Part shown: in pieces, positions 1 through 12,839 of the stretch
Layout: every line of letters begins with the position of its first letter
Position numbering within the stretch: the stretch's first letter is position 1
NCBI GenBank assembly: GCA_020091685.1
Contig: CM034591.1
Span: forward strand, 24,705,312 to 24,769,311
From: Lutjanus erythropterus
Lineage: Eukaryota; Chordata; Actinopteri; Lutjaniformes; Lutjanidae
Reading direction: 5' to 3'
Length of the DNA: 64,000 nucleotides
Translations under genes and position numbers: made by a program
Notes under the pieces: model-generated
Databases searched by the model: none
What the model saw: only the letters and a program-made list of their open reading frames with translations
What the model was told of the DNA's origin: nothing

Positions 1-1450
1 CTGCTTAGCCCAATCTTTTTCTTTTATTTACCAAGTTAGTGTTGTTGTAAATTTCCCAAAAAGAACATCTTTGAAATTCTCTGCAGGTGTTACAAACACC
101 TCTGACTTATCTGCTTGCTCTATTTTTTTTTCTTTTCAATACAAAAAATCAACGGTTACAAAGTTGTTTAGCTCAGTGAGATGAGAAAAGTATTGTTGGT
201 TGCTGGGTAACAGAGGGGGAAAGTTGATCAGTGATTTTGGATCGTGTATTTAGGATTTCCTCACTTCAGATAAGATAGGATGATGTAAGATATCATACAT
301 CAAGTTAGTTAGCTTCTATAATACCATACTGGGTAAACTCATATGTAAAACACTTCCTATCTCTTCCATTTTCCTTTTTTTAGTAAAATCCAATATTTAC
401 TCCTCTTTGTTTTCCTCTTTGGTTTTTGTACAGATTAAACAAACTGGATATAATATATTAGTTGTTTCCTCATGTTTCCAGTCTTTTAATCTGTCTGTTA
501 ATCCAAGCTAACAGCTGTTGGCAATATTGTCATATATACTATACAAATCTACAAATGTTAGACAATAAAAGCAGCAAATGTTTCTCTTTCATCCCTTATT
601 ATCTGCTCTCTTCTGTAAACTGAATCCAAATAGGCATGTTTACTCATCATAATCATTTTTGAATCTTCTGTCTCCCTATATTAAAGGGTAGATCCATGTT
701 TTTGTTTCTTTTTTGGGGTTTTTGTATCATTCTGTAGCTTCTTCTGTATTCAAATCTGAACAATTAAATATTGGATGAAGTACATATATTTTAGCATCAA
801 AATGCTATTTTCCCAAGCCTTTCAAAACCCATTTTCTCACGAAACCTGACATAGATTTCTGCATGATAATGTCGCAACATTGGTTGATGAAGTGCACCAG
901 TGCTGTAACCTACGTCACTGCTTTTTGCTGAAAGCTGAGTGGGAGTTATACTTGAAAAACCTGGGAAAAAATGCAGATGGAGTCCCCCTTTAATGGGTTA
1001 CTATAAAAGAATGCTTTGACTTAATCTGTTGCGGTAAATTGACCAGTCATTCATGTATCACAGCACCGCCACCCCTCCCAGGATCTTCTCAGAGTTTTGT
1101 CCAGTTTCCCCCATTTTCTCGGACTTTGTCTTTGTCTTTCCTGAACTCCCAAAGTGTTTCTACTCTACTTCAACTTCAATCTTCTGAGCATCCATTCACT
1201 CTTTCCATCCCAGGCTGCCACAGTTAGTAAATTCACAAATATACAACCTGACAACTTTCAGCTGTGTTTGCTAAATAATAATGGAATTATGTTGTTAAAT
1301 CCAGAGGGTTTCAAAAATAGCCATGACAATACATTTTTACTGAAAGCAGCTGTTATACTACTGCTTTGGACAAAGTTATGCACCGTTTTATAATGGCAAA
1401 CCACATGAGTCAAACACACAAGAGTGATCAGTGTTTTGTGTATTTCCCAG
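1..1450 (+). other. aldh1a2: aldh1a2 intron (partial), no exon seen
   Basis: This AT-rich stretch ends in a polypyrimidine-type acceptor (tgtatttcccag) directly before the penultimate coding exon. I looked for the preceding ALDH exon and found no conserved ALDH sequence on either strand. It is therefore read as the 3' part of an aldh1a2 intron, with earlier exons off the left edge. The short open frames at 1039-1393 have no recognisable domain. Confidence 0.75.
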
Positions 1451-1817
1451 GATAAACTGCTTCAACGCTCTGAGCACACAGTGTCCATTTGGCGGATATA
1501 AAATGTCTGGCAATGGACGTGAATTGTGAGTATGACTTGGTCGCCTGCCCACTGAATATTACTGATACTGACATTGTGTTTTGAAAACCTACTTTCTAAA
1601 ATTGCTTAACATCGCATAAATCTTTATCTAAGAGGATACTGCAGTATTTCTGCATCAGGACCCTCCGGCAGTGTATACACCATATTTCATGACAGTTTAA
1701 ACAAATGAGCAGCATTGTAACTATTTCCTGTTGTGTTTTTTCAGGGGAGAAAGCGGTTTGAAGGAGTACTCAGAGGTGAAGACCATCACGATGAAGATGG
1801 TCGCCAAGAACTCTTAA
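1451..1817 (+). CDS. aldh1a2: Retinaldehyde dehydrogenase 2, last two coding exons (3' partial)
   Basis: The family enzyme is an NAD-dependent cytosolic homotetramer that oxidises retinaldehyde to retinoic acid, a morphogen for hindbrain, somites, heart and limb or fin. Seen here: exon 1451-1525 (75 nt), donor gtgagt, an intron of 219 nt, acceptor ttttttcag, and final exon 1745-1817 ending in TAA. The exons join in frame across a split Leu codon and give 48 residues. The first part contains [15 protein letters not shown], the C-terminal ALDH motif PFGG-x3-SG-x-GRE. The second contains [11 protein letters not shown] and ends KNS, as ALDH1A tails do. The tail ([12 protein letters not shown]) fits ALDH1A2 better than ALDH1A3, and the convergent polr2m neighbour matches the human ALDH1A2 locus. 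Catalytic Cys and NAD-binding exons lie outside the window. The paralogue call rests on a short tail plus synteny. Confidence 0.9.
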
Positions 1818-2475
1818 GGCAGCCACACTTGTTGTTTGGGAGAAGGTAGCGTCTTCCTCATCACTGACACCGCCTCTCGTCGGTCCGTCCATGGTGGCAA
1901 ACCACATTAACCATCAAAACGAGTTATCTCCATGGTAACTACAGGCTGTGACCACTCGCTGCCCTCCCAGTTCCTCCATCAACTCTGCATCACTCGCCAC
2001 GGACAGTCAGCCAATCCCTGTCCAGCTATCTATGAGTTTGTGGACTGTCACTAGTCTAACTGACGACCACTGAACTACCCCCATAATGTATACCTCCTCC
2101 ACTAACTACACTAAAGCACTCACAGAGACGATGGGGGAGGCTGTTCTGACTGCAAACCCCAATAACAACCCCCCTCCCAGCCGCTACACCCTGATCCTCA
2201 CCCCCCCCCCCGACCCCTCGACCCCCAGATGCTGGATGCTCAGAGACTCAGTCGCCGCACTTGCAATCGACCCTTTACTAGCAACTTGTCATGCGCTGGG
2301 AGGCAGTTTTTCTTTGTACTGTGCGGTATGATCGTCAAAAACCTCATGTGTCATTGTCTTGGTAGAATTTATGCAAGCATGTCAGCTCATTCAAGACCAC
2401 TGATGTTGTCAGCTTCAGATATGAATGGATGAAATGTTAATTCAGAATTAAAATTGATTTCTAATTGTCTTTGTT
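1818..2475 (+). other. aldh1a2: aldh1a2 3' UTR (probable extent)
   Basis: The sequence follows the aldh1a2 stop codon directly and has no splice-like break. It contains a C-rich run (2203-2212) and two short overlapping frames (2086-2432) with no known domain. The end is set by the ATTAAA at 2447-2452 followed by T/GT-rich DNA. A longer UTR reaching about 2720 cannot be excluded. Confidence 0.55.
2447..2452 (+). terminator. aldh1a2: Candidate aldh1a2 polyadenylation signal (ATTAAA)
   Basis: ATTAAA lies 630 nt after the stop codon and is followed within 30 nt by a T/GT-rich stretch suited to a downstream element. It is the first good hexamer after the stop codon. Confidence 0.4.
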
Positions 2476-3107
2476 TATATTTTAGCTTGTATGACTTAAC
2501 ACTGTATGTCAACCTTTGACTGATGTAAACGTGAAGATTTTAACCTCTTTAAAAGCATTTTACTCTCACCTGCTAAAAGAGGAGTAGATGTATTTTAAAC
2601 ATTATGTAACTGATTTTCATTGATGTCCATCTATGTTTATGTTTATACAATCATATGCTATGAAATTATAAAATGACCATAGTTTTTTTTCAGTAAAAAC
2701 TTTTTTTTTACTGGAGTGCTGTTTTTCCCTGAGTGTTCACTACATTATCAGGACTCAGTGTCCACAGTCTGCTCAAGAGCCAGGCCTAAAAAATGAGATG
2801 AGTTAGATTTAAGAGGAAGAGAATCAGTATTAGTGCCAGGCATAAGGCAAAAACAGGGTGGCTATTTGCACCCCAGTGTGAAAAGGCACACGACAACTTA
2901 TTTGGTTCTTCATACTCAACCCCCTTCATGAAGCTGTAAGTAGTGAGAAATTTGCTGGTAACAACAGGCTGCAGTGAGCGACTGGGTTAAGTGTTTGTCT
3001 TTCCTGTGGGAGAGTGAGGTTGCAGTCCTTTCCTGGGAGAGGAGGATAGTGTGAAATTAGAAGCAAGTGTAAATGATTATTTTCAGTTTTCATTTGCTGT
3101 TTTGTCA

Positions 3108-3155
3108 GGTTTAGGCAACAAAACTACTTGGTTAAGTTTAGGAAAAGATCATTGT
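3108..3155 (+). repeat. Fish dispersed repeat fragment, copy 1
   Basis: The segment carries TTTAGGCAACAAAA, then a TTGGTTA-type block, TTTAGGAAAAG and ATCAT. The same order of blocks recurs at 4021-4080. I recognise it as a repeat common in teleost genomes; the family name was not checked. Confidence 0.6.
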
Positions 3156-4020
3156 TTCTCTCTGTCATGTAGGTGTAAATAGCCACATTTGCTATTTACA
3201 CCCTGGGTATAACTAGCATTGTTAACTAAGGATACCTGGGTGCTTGTCTCTGCTATGCTAGGATATGTACACCCCGTTGTAAATAGCAATAGCCACATAG
3301 ACTATTCCACCATGGGTGCAAATAGTATCTTTCAAAAATAAATAACAACTCAGAAGACTATTGTTTTTTATGTAGAAACCACATCGCTTCACTTTGCAAG
3401 GTTGAATCATCCTCATCACACCAGAGACGTCACCACTTACTGTATATTATATTTTGAGAATAAAGCTGAAATCTTATTTTAACTCTATTCTCAACATTTC
3501 AACTCGAAATGCAAAATTAGAAAAATAAATCTTTCTCCTCTCATATTTTTTCCCTACACTTCTCTGTACCATTTGTAAGTAGTTATAGTTAGTTATAAAT
3601 TCTCAAACAGTGCTCCTCTTGGGCACTTATCCATTGCTTACAATTGTAGAACATTTTGGTAAGAGGTGCAAAAATGGATTATCGGTTGTTTTGCAGTGTA
3701 AGTTAGGCTTCCCTTAATTTTCACCTTAACTGCTCCTGCTCCTGAAGCAACTTCCTGTGTCAATGACAGTAATGGATACCAACACATTGGATAAGGTACC
3801 CTACAAAAAACCCTTTCTGTCCAGAAAACTTTTTGCTAGAAAGGGCTTTCTGGTGTAAACACTGTATGAAGTCAGCTGACATAATATAAATAGCAACAAA
3901 GTGCCGAGTAAGAGCATGTAGTGGTGGATGAATGAGTTCAACATGAGCTTAATTCCCATGTGAGGTATAATATTGAATTATTTTTAGCATTAGTTGATTA
4001 AATTTAATTATTATTATTTG

Positions 4021-4080
4021 GTTAGGTTTAGGCAACAAAAATATGGTTAGATTTGGAAAAGCATCATAATTTGGGTTAAA
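4021..4080 (+). repeat. Fish dispersed repeat fragment, copy 2
   Basis: Same block order as 3108-3155 (GGTTTAGGCAACAAAA, GGTTAGATTTGGAAAAG, ATCAT, then TTTGGGTTAAA), in the same orientation. Confidence 0.6.
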
Positions 4081-4879
4081 TTAGACTATGTAAAGCCTGT
4101 CTGGCAGAAAGCCCTGAAGACTAATTTCTCCCATGTTTAGGATACCAAAAAGATGAGTGTCAAGTATATACATATGTGAAAGTCAAAATATATGTCAGTT
4201 AAAGGAGAATGATTGTGTGTGTGTGAGTGAAAATATATGAATGTGAAAGAAGAAAGTATGTTTGAGAGAAGAGCAGAATTAATTATTGCTCGTATGGCCC
4301 CTCATACAAAAGCACAGCTATAAATATTAAAATTAATGGTGGCTGTATTTTATTTAGATGCACCAATTTCAGGGTCCTAACATTGTTGATGCAGATAGAG
4401 GTCGAAACAGAAGCAACATAATAAACAAAAACAAACCAAAATAAAATCCAAAGCTAAACATGCATCAGAATAGATGCTTTTGGAAACATTTTCTTAATGT
4501 AATTTAGTTGGTTCTTCAGCACATGTTGCCATTTACTTAAGATAGATCACAAGCTGCAGAAGGTCATGACCAACAGAGGGACGGGGGGGTGAGACAAGCA
4601 ACTTCCAAGGACAGTGGTTACTTCATAACAACGTCTAAGAATTACATGCATGACCTAAAGCCTTGTTACTTAACTACACTGCTGTCTTCACATTTAGTCT
4701 TTGTCAGAGCTACTGAGTGAAGTCATCACATACTGTAAAAAAAAAAGTGGAATGTATGTATGGTGAACAACACAGGTATTGATTAAAAGATTAAATATAT
4801 ATATTTTGTCTCCACAAAGCTCTGTTTGAGATATTTTAAGGGCCGAACAAATTCAACCTCACAGACCTTTTTCACAGCC

Positions 4880-4990
4880 TTGGCTTGTCATAGAAGTATT
4901 CAAGTGTCCCAAAGCCATGACAGTGTGACAGTGAGCCAGCATGAGCAATACCAGGGCCTGAAACTGAAGTAGCTAAATGGAATTCATCCA
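4880..4990 (+). repeat. Dispersed repeat, shared with 36090-36190
   Basis: Both segments contain AGTGAGCCAGCA followed by CAATA-C, then a CTGAAACTG/CTGGCACTG block, GCTAAATGGAA, CATCCA/CAGCCAT and TTTAAT. By eye they match at roughly three of four positions over about 75 bp. The type is unknown. Confidence 0.5.
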
Positions 4991-6370
4991 TTTATCATTT
5001 AATTTACACATTTTCCTACTGTGACATTTCTCTTGCCTGTGAAAAAGTCCTACTGAGAAAAACAAGAAATTACTTTTTTTTAAAGTCAGAAACATGCAGA
5101 TTTCAAACTGTAAAAATGAAAGCATGGATCAGGCTGTTGAAATTAAAGGAAAGAGGCAACATACAAACTATTAAGAACATAGAAAATAACACCAGTTTAA
5201 AGTCAAATAATCACTTTTCTTCGGTATGTTATATAAAAGGATCATTCAGGACTGATCTGGGGCTCCTCCACATGAATGTTACAGTTTGAGTTGTTCCTGA
5301 ACAAACAGCTCACACAGCCACATTTAGCCAGTGAAATTTTTTGGTATATTAAAAGAGAAAGATGAGGACATGTGAGAGGGGCTAAAACAACAGACACATG
5401 AGTTTGGCCGGTGTTGGTGTTCAGATGAACAGATGTAAAGACCGGAGCGTTTCTTTGGAAATCAGCTTTTGAGTTATCGGGGTACATTTTCCCACAATTC
5501 CCGTCCCAGTTGGTATCTGCAGCCTTTCCAAAGAGTAGATGAAAAAGTGATCTCCTTATTGCAGCACTCTGTTAACACAACAGGGAATGTCAGTGTGCAG
5601 ACTATAGACACATACTCTCAAGTTAGAAGTGCAGACTTGAACCTTTATGTGTCTTCTAGCAGGAGAACCAATGAAACAAAGCTGAATTTGGTCTCATATT
5701 TATAATATTAACAAGAATGTTTTATGCACAAGGAAGCCCACAATATAATTAAATTGTATATATAGTTTTCACCTATTAATTCAAATATACACAACTTATT
5801 TAAAACATATCATAAACATATCACAGACACTGAAACTTCACTTATTAGAAAGATTTAAAGTTATCAGAATAATAGTAAAAGACTAATTTAAGAGTACATC
5901 ATCAGAATATATCAGTTCTGAGTTAATAGCGGAAATTAAACTTGTCTGGAAAATCACTTTGAGAAAAAAAATGATGCAGTCAGGCCCATGTCTCCTCAGT
6001 GGGAACCCTTTAGAAAGTCTTATTTTCTTAGTGTGTACAAGCATAACCCCGCAGTTAAGGACATCAGCTTGGAAACAGACCACACACTGACAGGGACATT
6101 CACCCTTTGTCCAGATGGACCCTTATCCTTCAAAAGCCATGTTTATAGCTTCAGTTAATATTCCAGCAAGATAGCGCTGCTGCTTTTCCTATTATCTGTT
6201 CTTTCATAATATTTTCTCACAGAAGTTAACTGACAAAACAGGGATGTCTCTCTGTGTCTGTTGATCACGTGTGATGTTGTCTGGTCCTCTTCATTTGTCA
6301 CTAAAAGCTGTTTTTTTTCTTGTTTGTTTTGTTTTCAGACATTTTACAGACATGTATTGCATTGTGGGAC

Positions 6371-6420
6371 TGTGTGTGTGTGTGTGTGCATGTATGTGTG
6401 TGTGTGTGTGTGTGTGCGTG
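6371..6420. repeat. (TG)n microsatellite, interrupted
   Basis: Dinucleotide TG repeat of about 50 bp with CA, TA and CG interruptions. It creates the two overlapping Cys/Val-rich open frames seen here, which are not genes. Confidence 0.95.
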
Positions 6421-9097
6421 CCTGCACACAGGAGAGGTCTGATTCTCTTCACTAACTGTTGTGCAAGCGTCTCTTTACATGCTTCTCATTCCAGTGTAGT
6501 GTGAGTCAGGACTCAGTGAGTGAACAGATCAGCAGAGCAGAGACTCCTCCACACATCCACGCAGTGATGCTGAGACGATGTTTACAACAGCAGATCTTTT
6601 TCCAGAGCGAATCCAGTGTAAAGGATTGGGAGAAATAGCTATTAATCTTTGTTCTGTGCAAAAATGCTTTACACATTCAGCCAATGCAAAACAAGACAAT
6701 AATTGCAATGTTCGATGTTGGTATTTTTAGCACTGCTAATATCTCAACATGACTTGACTGGCAAAAAAAAAACTTTTTATAGACCTAGGTGCGTCTCTCA
6801 AGTAAGAGAGCTGCTGTGTGCCCATTTACACACAAGCCACACTCAGCACAGCTTCTTTGATTACTTAATTCTGTTACCTCTGGGGTGTTACAACAAGTTT
6901 CAGTTAGCATAGTTTTTAGTTTGGCTACTTAAATTTCCTACAGTATTTACTGCAATGACATGCCTGTGTGTGTGGAGATTAAACTAAAAGCAGCCTCTCG
7001 AACCATTCAAGAAAACATGCATACATCGACACAACACATGATGAGCAAAATCACCTTGAAAGCTGGTGCTGCTCACTGTAATTTAAAAGTAAATACAACA
7101 TACATAGACTGGTAGAGTTATGGGTCTCGTTACGGGAGAAAATAATATGTTTGGGTGAATCTGGATGACCTCAGAGAACATCCATGTATCACTAATCAGT
7201 GCCCATGCCCAGAGGATATAATCTGTCATACAGTCTTTGTCAATCTCTTGACTTGTCTCACTGTATTTTTATGGCCAAATGCATTTTTGCACAGAATAAG
7301 GACTGTGGATTTTGTCTCCCTTCTCTAACACCATTCGTGGCCAGTATGGAGAGGAGGGATGACTACAGCGACCAATAACTCTCTCAATATACATGTGAGC
7401 ATGTAATAGGAGTAAGAACAAGATACACTGTACAGAAAAATAAAACCCACCTTAAGTCAGTTGTGAGCAACTATTGAAGTAGCAACACAGCTTTAGATGT
7501 TCACATAAAAAACAGTTATGTTCCTGAGGGATCATATGTGAGACCAAACTTTTTTTTCCCCCCCAAACTGGTTCTACAGTGTTTTGGAATGAAACCCTTC
7601 AGATATAATCGTGGCAGGCAGGGTCAGGGTCAAGTGTTGGTTGGGAAATGAGAGCCAGCCTCCAACAAGAAGCACATGATTATAATCAACCTTCATATAT
7701 CAGTGTCCTGCTTGGTTAGTAGGCAGATTCAAACCTGCTTCACCTGGAGATTTAACATGTCGATAAGTTGTTTTTAATTTATTGCTGTATTCATTCTGCT
7801 TCCTGAACAGACAACATAAGTTTCACTATCGTGTGGTGGTCCGTGTGTGGAATGCTGTTGAGGTCAAAATCATTTCAATCACAGGACCATAGGTATACAT
7901 AAAAGATACCCACATTATGAAAATAAAAGGATAGTGATGCCCTGTCACGTGTACATGTCTGTGATTAATAGGTCACTAACACCTCCAGTTTAATTTATCA
8001 CATAAAACACATTTTGCATTAAGAAGTGATATCCTTAAAGACTGGTCAAGCCGTTATGTGAGAGATAATGTATTGGATGATTTAAGCGGTGTCTTGGAAT
8101 TACTCCAAGGTTAAGTGGTAATCCCATATCCATCAACACTTGAATCCCGATACAAATGACCTGGACTATGTATTTATTGGAAGGAGCACTTATGGAGCTT
8201 GATAAGTATCATTCACCTGCCATTACCCTATGCTCAGAAAGATGATCTATGGCAGCCATTTGCATGCTAATCTCTCCTTCTGCTCAAAAGCCTCAAAGGT
8301 TCATTTCTGCAGCACAGTTTCTTAGATTCAATAACTTCCTTAAGAACAGAATTACTGGGGTGATCTATTGGTTTTCCATGGTGTGCCAAATTCATTCTGG
8401 GACTAATGAAGTGGCTCATTTGTACCTAAAGGACTTAAATGAGATGGTGACATTGCAGCTTTGAATGTCGTCATAAAATTTGTGCTTGACGTCTCTATGG
8501 CCGAGCTTGAGTAGCGCTTTCTTCAATACAATGAGTGCAGAGAGACAGAAGATGATGTCTGTCAAACTGACCCGAAGGGAGGTTTCAGTAATCAAGTTGG
8601 AGACACCTACATGTAATTGTGAAGGCTTAGCTTACTTGGAAATTTAACAACTTCTCCAACTGGTGAATCTAACAGCACATTCATCATATACATCATCAGG
8701 AACTATTTATGAAAGCTGGGAGGGGTGTCAATTTGTTCACAAAGAACACCCAAAAATAGCCACGAGTCTGAGTCCAGAGTGATGTCAGCGTAATGATCAC
8801 GATGCTCACAGTCACTAATGATGTCGAAATAGTTTCCATCTGTCCATACGATCAAGTATGACACATATGGACGTGATGTAAGCTACTGATCTTTTCTTTC
8901 TCTCTTTCTCTGTAATGTTTTAAATTACAGCTGCAAATTAGAGTGAACAGACTCGTAGGTATCTACTTGTGGGTACGAGGGGAAAAGTAATACAGGAGTT
9001 ACAATAACTCTTTTGCTCATAGGAGTGACTGTAAAATGCTCAACGCCCAGTCGTCTAGTGCGTAGCTCCAAAATATGGAGGCAAAAGGTGAAACAAA

Positions 9098-9118
9098 ACA
9101 CACACACACACACACACA
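9098..9118. repeat. (AC)n microsatellite
   Basis: About ten AC units. They also produce the false Met-Cys-Val-Cys start of a minus-strand frame here. Confidence 0.95.
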
Positions 9119-11224
9119 GAAAACATTAGGAAAGACACCCAAGACTAAAAAATGTCGACAAAGAGGTGTAGCGTATATGTCATGAAAAGACTTTGTTATG
9201 TAGTATCATCAACATTTTAAAAACATCATACACAAGATAACAGTCTCCATCAGCCAATTAAATATGTGTTATGAAGGCATCCACAGCCAAAAGCAGCATA
9301 CAACATGTGCTGCAATATTACAAAAAAACTGTAGAAAAAATGTTTGTGACAGTTTTCAAACAGCCCAGAAAAAGCAGCATCTAATTCTGGAAGTGAAAAG
9401 AAATGAATCGTTCCTCTGGACCTAAAGAATTACTCTGCAAACCAAAGTATACAAACACCGAACCCCTACGGAAACTTCTAAATGTTTACAACAAATTAGT
9501 GTTGTTTACATGTTTGGATGTTGCAACAGGCAGCATGTAGGAGCTGATCTCCAGTGGAGCTTTTACTGTACAGTACACACAACTATTTGTTTCTACTCAT
9601 AATACTGCACTACTGGAGTGTATTATAGAGCCATGAATGGTTTTACAAACAGAATAACAGAAACCATTCGGAAGTTCAACTAATGCTGGTCTGAAAAACG
9701 CCACTTGGTCCATTTTAACTATGTTCCCAGAGCAGGAAAGTGGACGTGGCACCTTTGTCTGAGAAATTTTACTACAGTGAGCAAAAACATTACCAGTGAG
9801 CACAACAGGGATTTCAACACTGATATCTAGTAAAACTGTCTGATGTTCGGTCTGAACGTCTAAGCCCTCTTTTCATCCACTTTTCAAACAACTGATACAA
9901 CATCAGTGTGTCAAAAAACACAAATGTGTTTGATCATTTTGATAACTTGTTCAGTTGTAGGTTTACAGAGAGACAGACTGATAAGTTCCGAGGACATGTA
10001 CCAGAACATAAAGTGCAACAAAGTGTTTCATAGTGAAAGTGAAACCATTAGGGAACCAATCTAAGTATGTGCTGAAACGTAGATTCACATCTACAGGGTT
10101 TCCCACAAAGGAAATAAGGGTGCTGTAATTGTGAGTCAAAATCCTTCTGTTTGCAGACAGGATAGCACAAGAACAAACTGTGAGCCATCAAAACCAAATA
10201 AGGGAAGTCCAGTTGGCTACAAAGCTGACATGCGTCAACATTATCTGCTTACCTTTCAGGGATTTCACGCACACAGCATAGTAGACCCTTGAAGAACAAT
10301 AATGATTGAATGAGAGGTAGTTTTCTGCAGCCTGCAACACACACTCACTTTATTAACAACTTTCATTAAGTGAAATTCATACAGTGAATAGGAAGGGAGC
10401 TCGCTGTCTCTCACCAGCCTCTAACTTTCATCCTGTGTATGTCTGTTGAATTTCCAAGGCAGTGAAACTGGAAACACAAGAAAGCATCAGCGAGGACTAC
10501 TGGACGTGGACTTGGCCAAGAAAGCCTGCTCAGATGATTCTTGTGTGTGATCCCTGAACAGGCTGCATCCTGTACTGAAACAGAAACACACTACTATCTG
10601 TTGTCAGCTTCACTGGCAACACCAGACTTCTAGCAAGACCTCAAATTAGCAAAACAAAGCCGCAGTTTTCACAAAAAAATGTCTTTTTAATGACATACGT
10701 TTACAACTTAGGGACAGGGCTGCAGGAAGCAATTAAAATCTATGTTATCAAGTCCGTGCAGAGCCTGACATAACTTACATAAGAACTCCTACACAGCTCC
10801 CATTACCCCTACCTCGCCACTACTCTGTGCACAGTGCATGTAGTTAATCATTACTTGTTTGCACGGCATCCGAGGCCTTTTATGGGACAAGACTCAGATA
10901 AGAACAGGGCCAGATTACAGTATATTCTGCCTCCAGGTTGACAGGAACCAAACATTAACCCTCTGCCAGAATATTAACTGCTGGATGGCTCCTATCTTTT
11001 CAGTTGATTTCACATCAGCTGAAAAGATTTTCCAAACTAATTTGCATCTAATCAAATTACCCCAATTGACAAACAACATGGCCAACCAGGGACCTTTGGG
11101 GCCATCTGGAACCATCAGTAATGTGGTCTTGGTACATTCAGTGCAACACAGGTGCACTTCCTCTGAGCTAACAACTTATTACCTGCAATAAAAACATTCA
11201 GTTTAGTATTTTATTTCTTTATTT

Positions 11225-11780
11225 CTTATGCTGACACACACACCAAGTCATTGTTTTGCAAGCCACAAATAAGACTCAAGTCTTTGAACTCAACTCCCAA
11301 GTCAGGGCTGTCAAGTGCCAAGTCAGAAACTTTGAGTTTCAAGTCCTAAACAAGTCAGAATGCACTCCTGACCAAATGTGATGTCATGTCACAGAGCCTC
11401 AGCATACTTTGTGCAACTACATATGTCAAACAAGCTGGAAGTTGTCATTTTTGGCCTGCAGGTTTTGCGTGCTGCAATTTGCTTTTTGTAGAAAACCACA
11501 GTTTTTGTATGCAAACAAATAATGATACAACTTTTTCCAACTGGAGCTCAGTAAAGAAGCATTAGGTTTTCAGGGTTTTCTCCTGACAGGATACAGGTGG
11601 ACTGGTTCTGGGGAATTAAGTGTCGACTTGCAGAGAATGACTAGAGTTAAGTTGATTCAGGAAATGAGGGGACATGAATTGATTTGTGGATTCACACTTA
11701 CTTACTCTTTTTTGATTTTGTCAAGTCTAAGAACTGTACTTAACTACAGGACTTAAATAAATATACTTAGTTTCTTTCTA
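11225..11780 (+). repeat. Fish CAAGTC-type MITE copy
   Basis: The left part reads ACCAAGTCATTGTTTTGCAA, then AAGCCACAAATAAGACTCAA, with CAAGTC repeated several times to about 11355. This matches, from memory, a very common percomorph non-autonomous DNA transposon with CAAGTC-rich ends. The interior is non-coding. The right boundary is approximate. A related element lies at 32480-33210. Confidence 0.6.
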
Positions 11781-12432
11781 CAACTGCTTATTTTCTATAA
11801 AAGGAGGAGAATACCACTGTGATGATTTGAGGGTTTTTTCTGTGTGTCAGAGTGTTGTTATCAGTATTCACAGATAACAAATATTTGGTAAACCTCAAGG
11901 GAGTGAGATGTGGATGTGTGTGATGCAAGACTGGACATACTGTACAGTTGCTGCTGTCTGGAAGTTAACACCAGCCCAGCTGAAGTAAGATACCCCTTTC
12001 TACACACACACACACACTTTTGGAATCACTAAAATTTCTCTTCTCGTAAGAACATTACTTCATTTTCCCATAATAAGGGCTCGTCTGAACTTGGTGCAAT
12101 GTAGGTGTGCCAGAAAACGTATTCCAACATAAATGGTTATCTGTCACCGTCAAGGAGCAGGGATGAGTCATCATACAACCACAATATAGCAACCAAATAT
12201 TTAAGCTGGTAAATGGAATGGAAAAAATGCAAGGTTTGGTACGTCATACATGTTTTTTCCAGCGATCAAGGAGCTGCTGTTGTAATCTGTACTGTGACAT
12301 GTGACACATTTTTTAGTAGCAAACTCTGTCAAATGCATTAATGTTCCACACACTCCCTCCACAAGACTGAGGCTTTAGTTTTAAGTCTGCTTTGATCCTT
12401 CTCTCCACAAGAGACTCGGTGGACTAAAAAAC

Positions 12433-12734
12433 GTGCCCTCAAGGGTGCCTTCCAGTGGTGAAAACGTGATCAGGTTCCCTCTAGGATGCCTTCCCGTGAA
12501 GAAAATGTGATCAAGTACCCTGTAGGGTGACCTTTCAGTGGACAAAACATGATCAAGTGCCCACGAGGGTGCCCTTCGAGGGCATAAAATGTGGTCATGT
12601 ACCCTGTAGGTTGCCTTTCCGTGGAGAAAATATGATGCAGTGCCCTCTAGGGTGGCCTTCTTGTGGACAAAACATTTTAAAGTGCTCCTTAAAGTGATCT
12701 TCCAATGAAGAAAACATGATGCGGTGCCATATGG
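12433..12734 (+). repeat. 41-42 bp minisatellite, about 7.3 copies
   Basis: Seven consecutive units of 41, 41, 42, 42, 41, 42 and 42 bp and a short eighth start. Each begins GTGCCCTCTAGGGTG or a close variant, then CCTTCC-GTGG, then AAAA-(C/T)GTGATCAA. Units are diverged by many substitutions, so the array is old. The last full copies (from about 12641) are the most decayed. No frame runs through all units. Confidence 0.9.
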
Positions 12735-12839
12735 CCTCTATGCGGCTCTAAATGGTTAGATAGTTCCCTGCCTCCCTCTGCCCTTTCACACAGCCTGGGT
12801 CCACCACTGAGAGGAGTGATACAACATGAACATCAAAAG

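Larger units (their letters stand above)
2476..5500. other. Intergenic DNA with old repeat fragments
   Basis: No coding signal was found. Pieces of a common fish repeat (TTTAGGCAACAAAA core) occur at 3108-3155 and 4021-4080. A short segment at 4880-4990 is similar to 36090-36190. A 12-bp inverted repeat with a 7-nt loop lies at 3172-3202. A palindromic AGGTCATGACC lies at 4561-4571. Open frames at 5242-5705 show no domain. Confidence 0.6.
5501..11200. other. Intergenic DNA, nothing firm except microsatellites
   Basis: I see no gene or recognisable transposon. (TG)n microsatellites lie at 6371-6420 and, as (CA)n, at 9098-9118. Frames of 60-110 codons occur on both strands (for example 10859-11191) but they overlap antisense frames and lack domains or splice logic. 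Confidence 0.6.

Noticed and set aside
6261-6504. Two overlapping Cys/Val-rich frames
   Set aside because: They are translations of a (TG)n microsatellite.
12433-12734. CRISPR-like array
   Set aside because: Units are contiguous with no unique spacers, copies are diverged, and the host is a vertebrate. It is a minisatellite.
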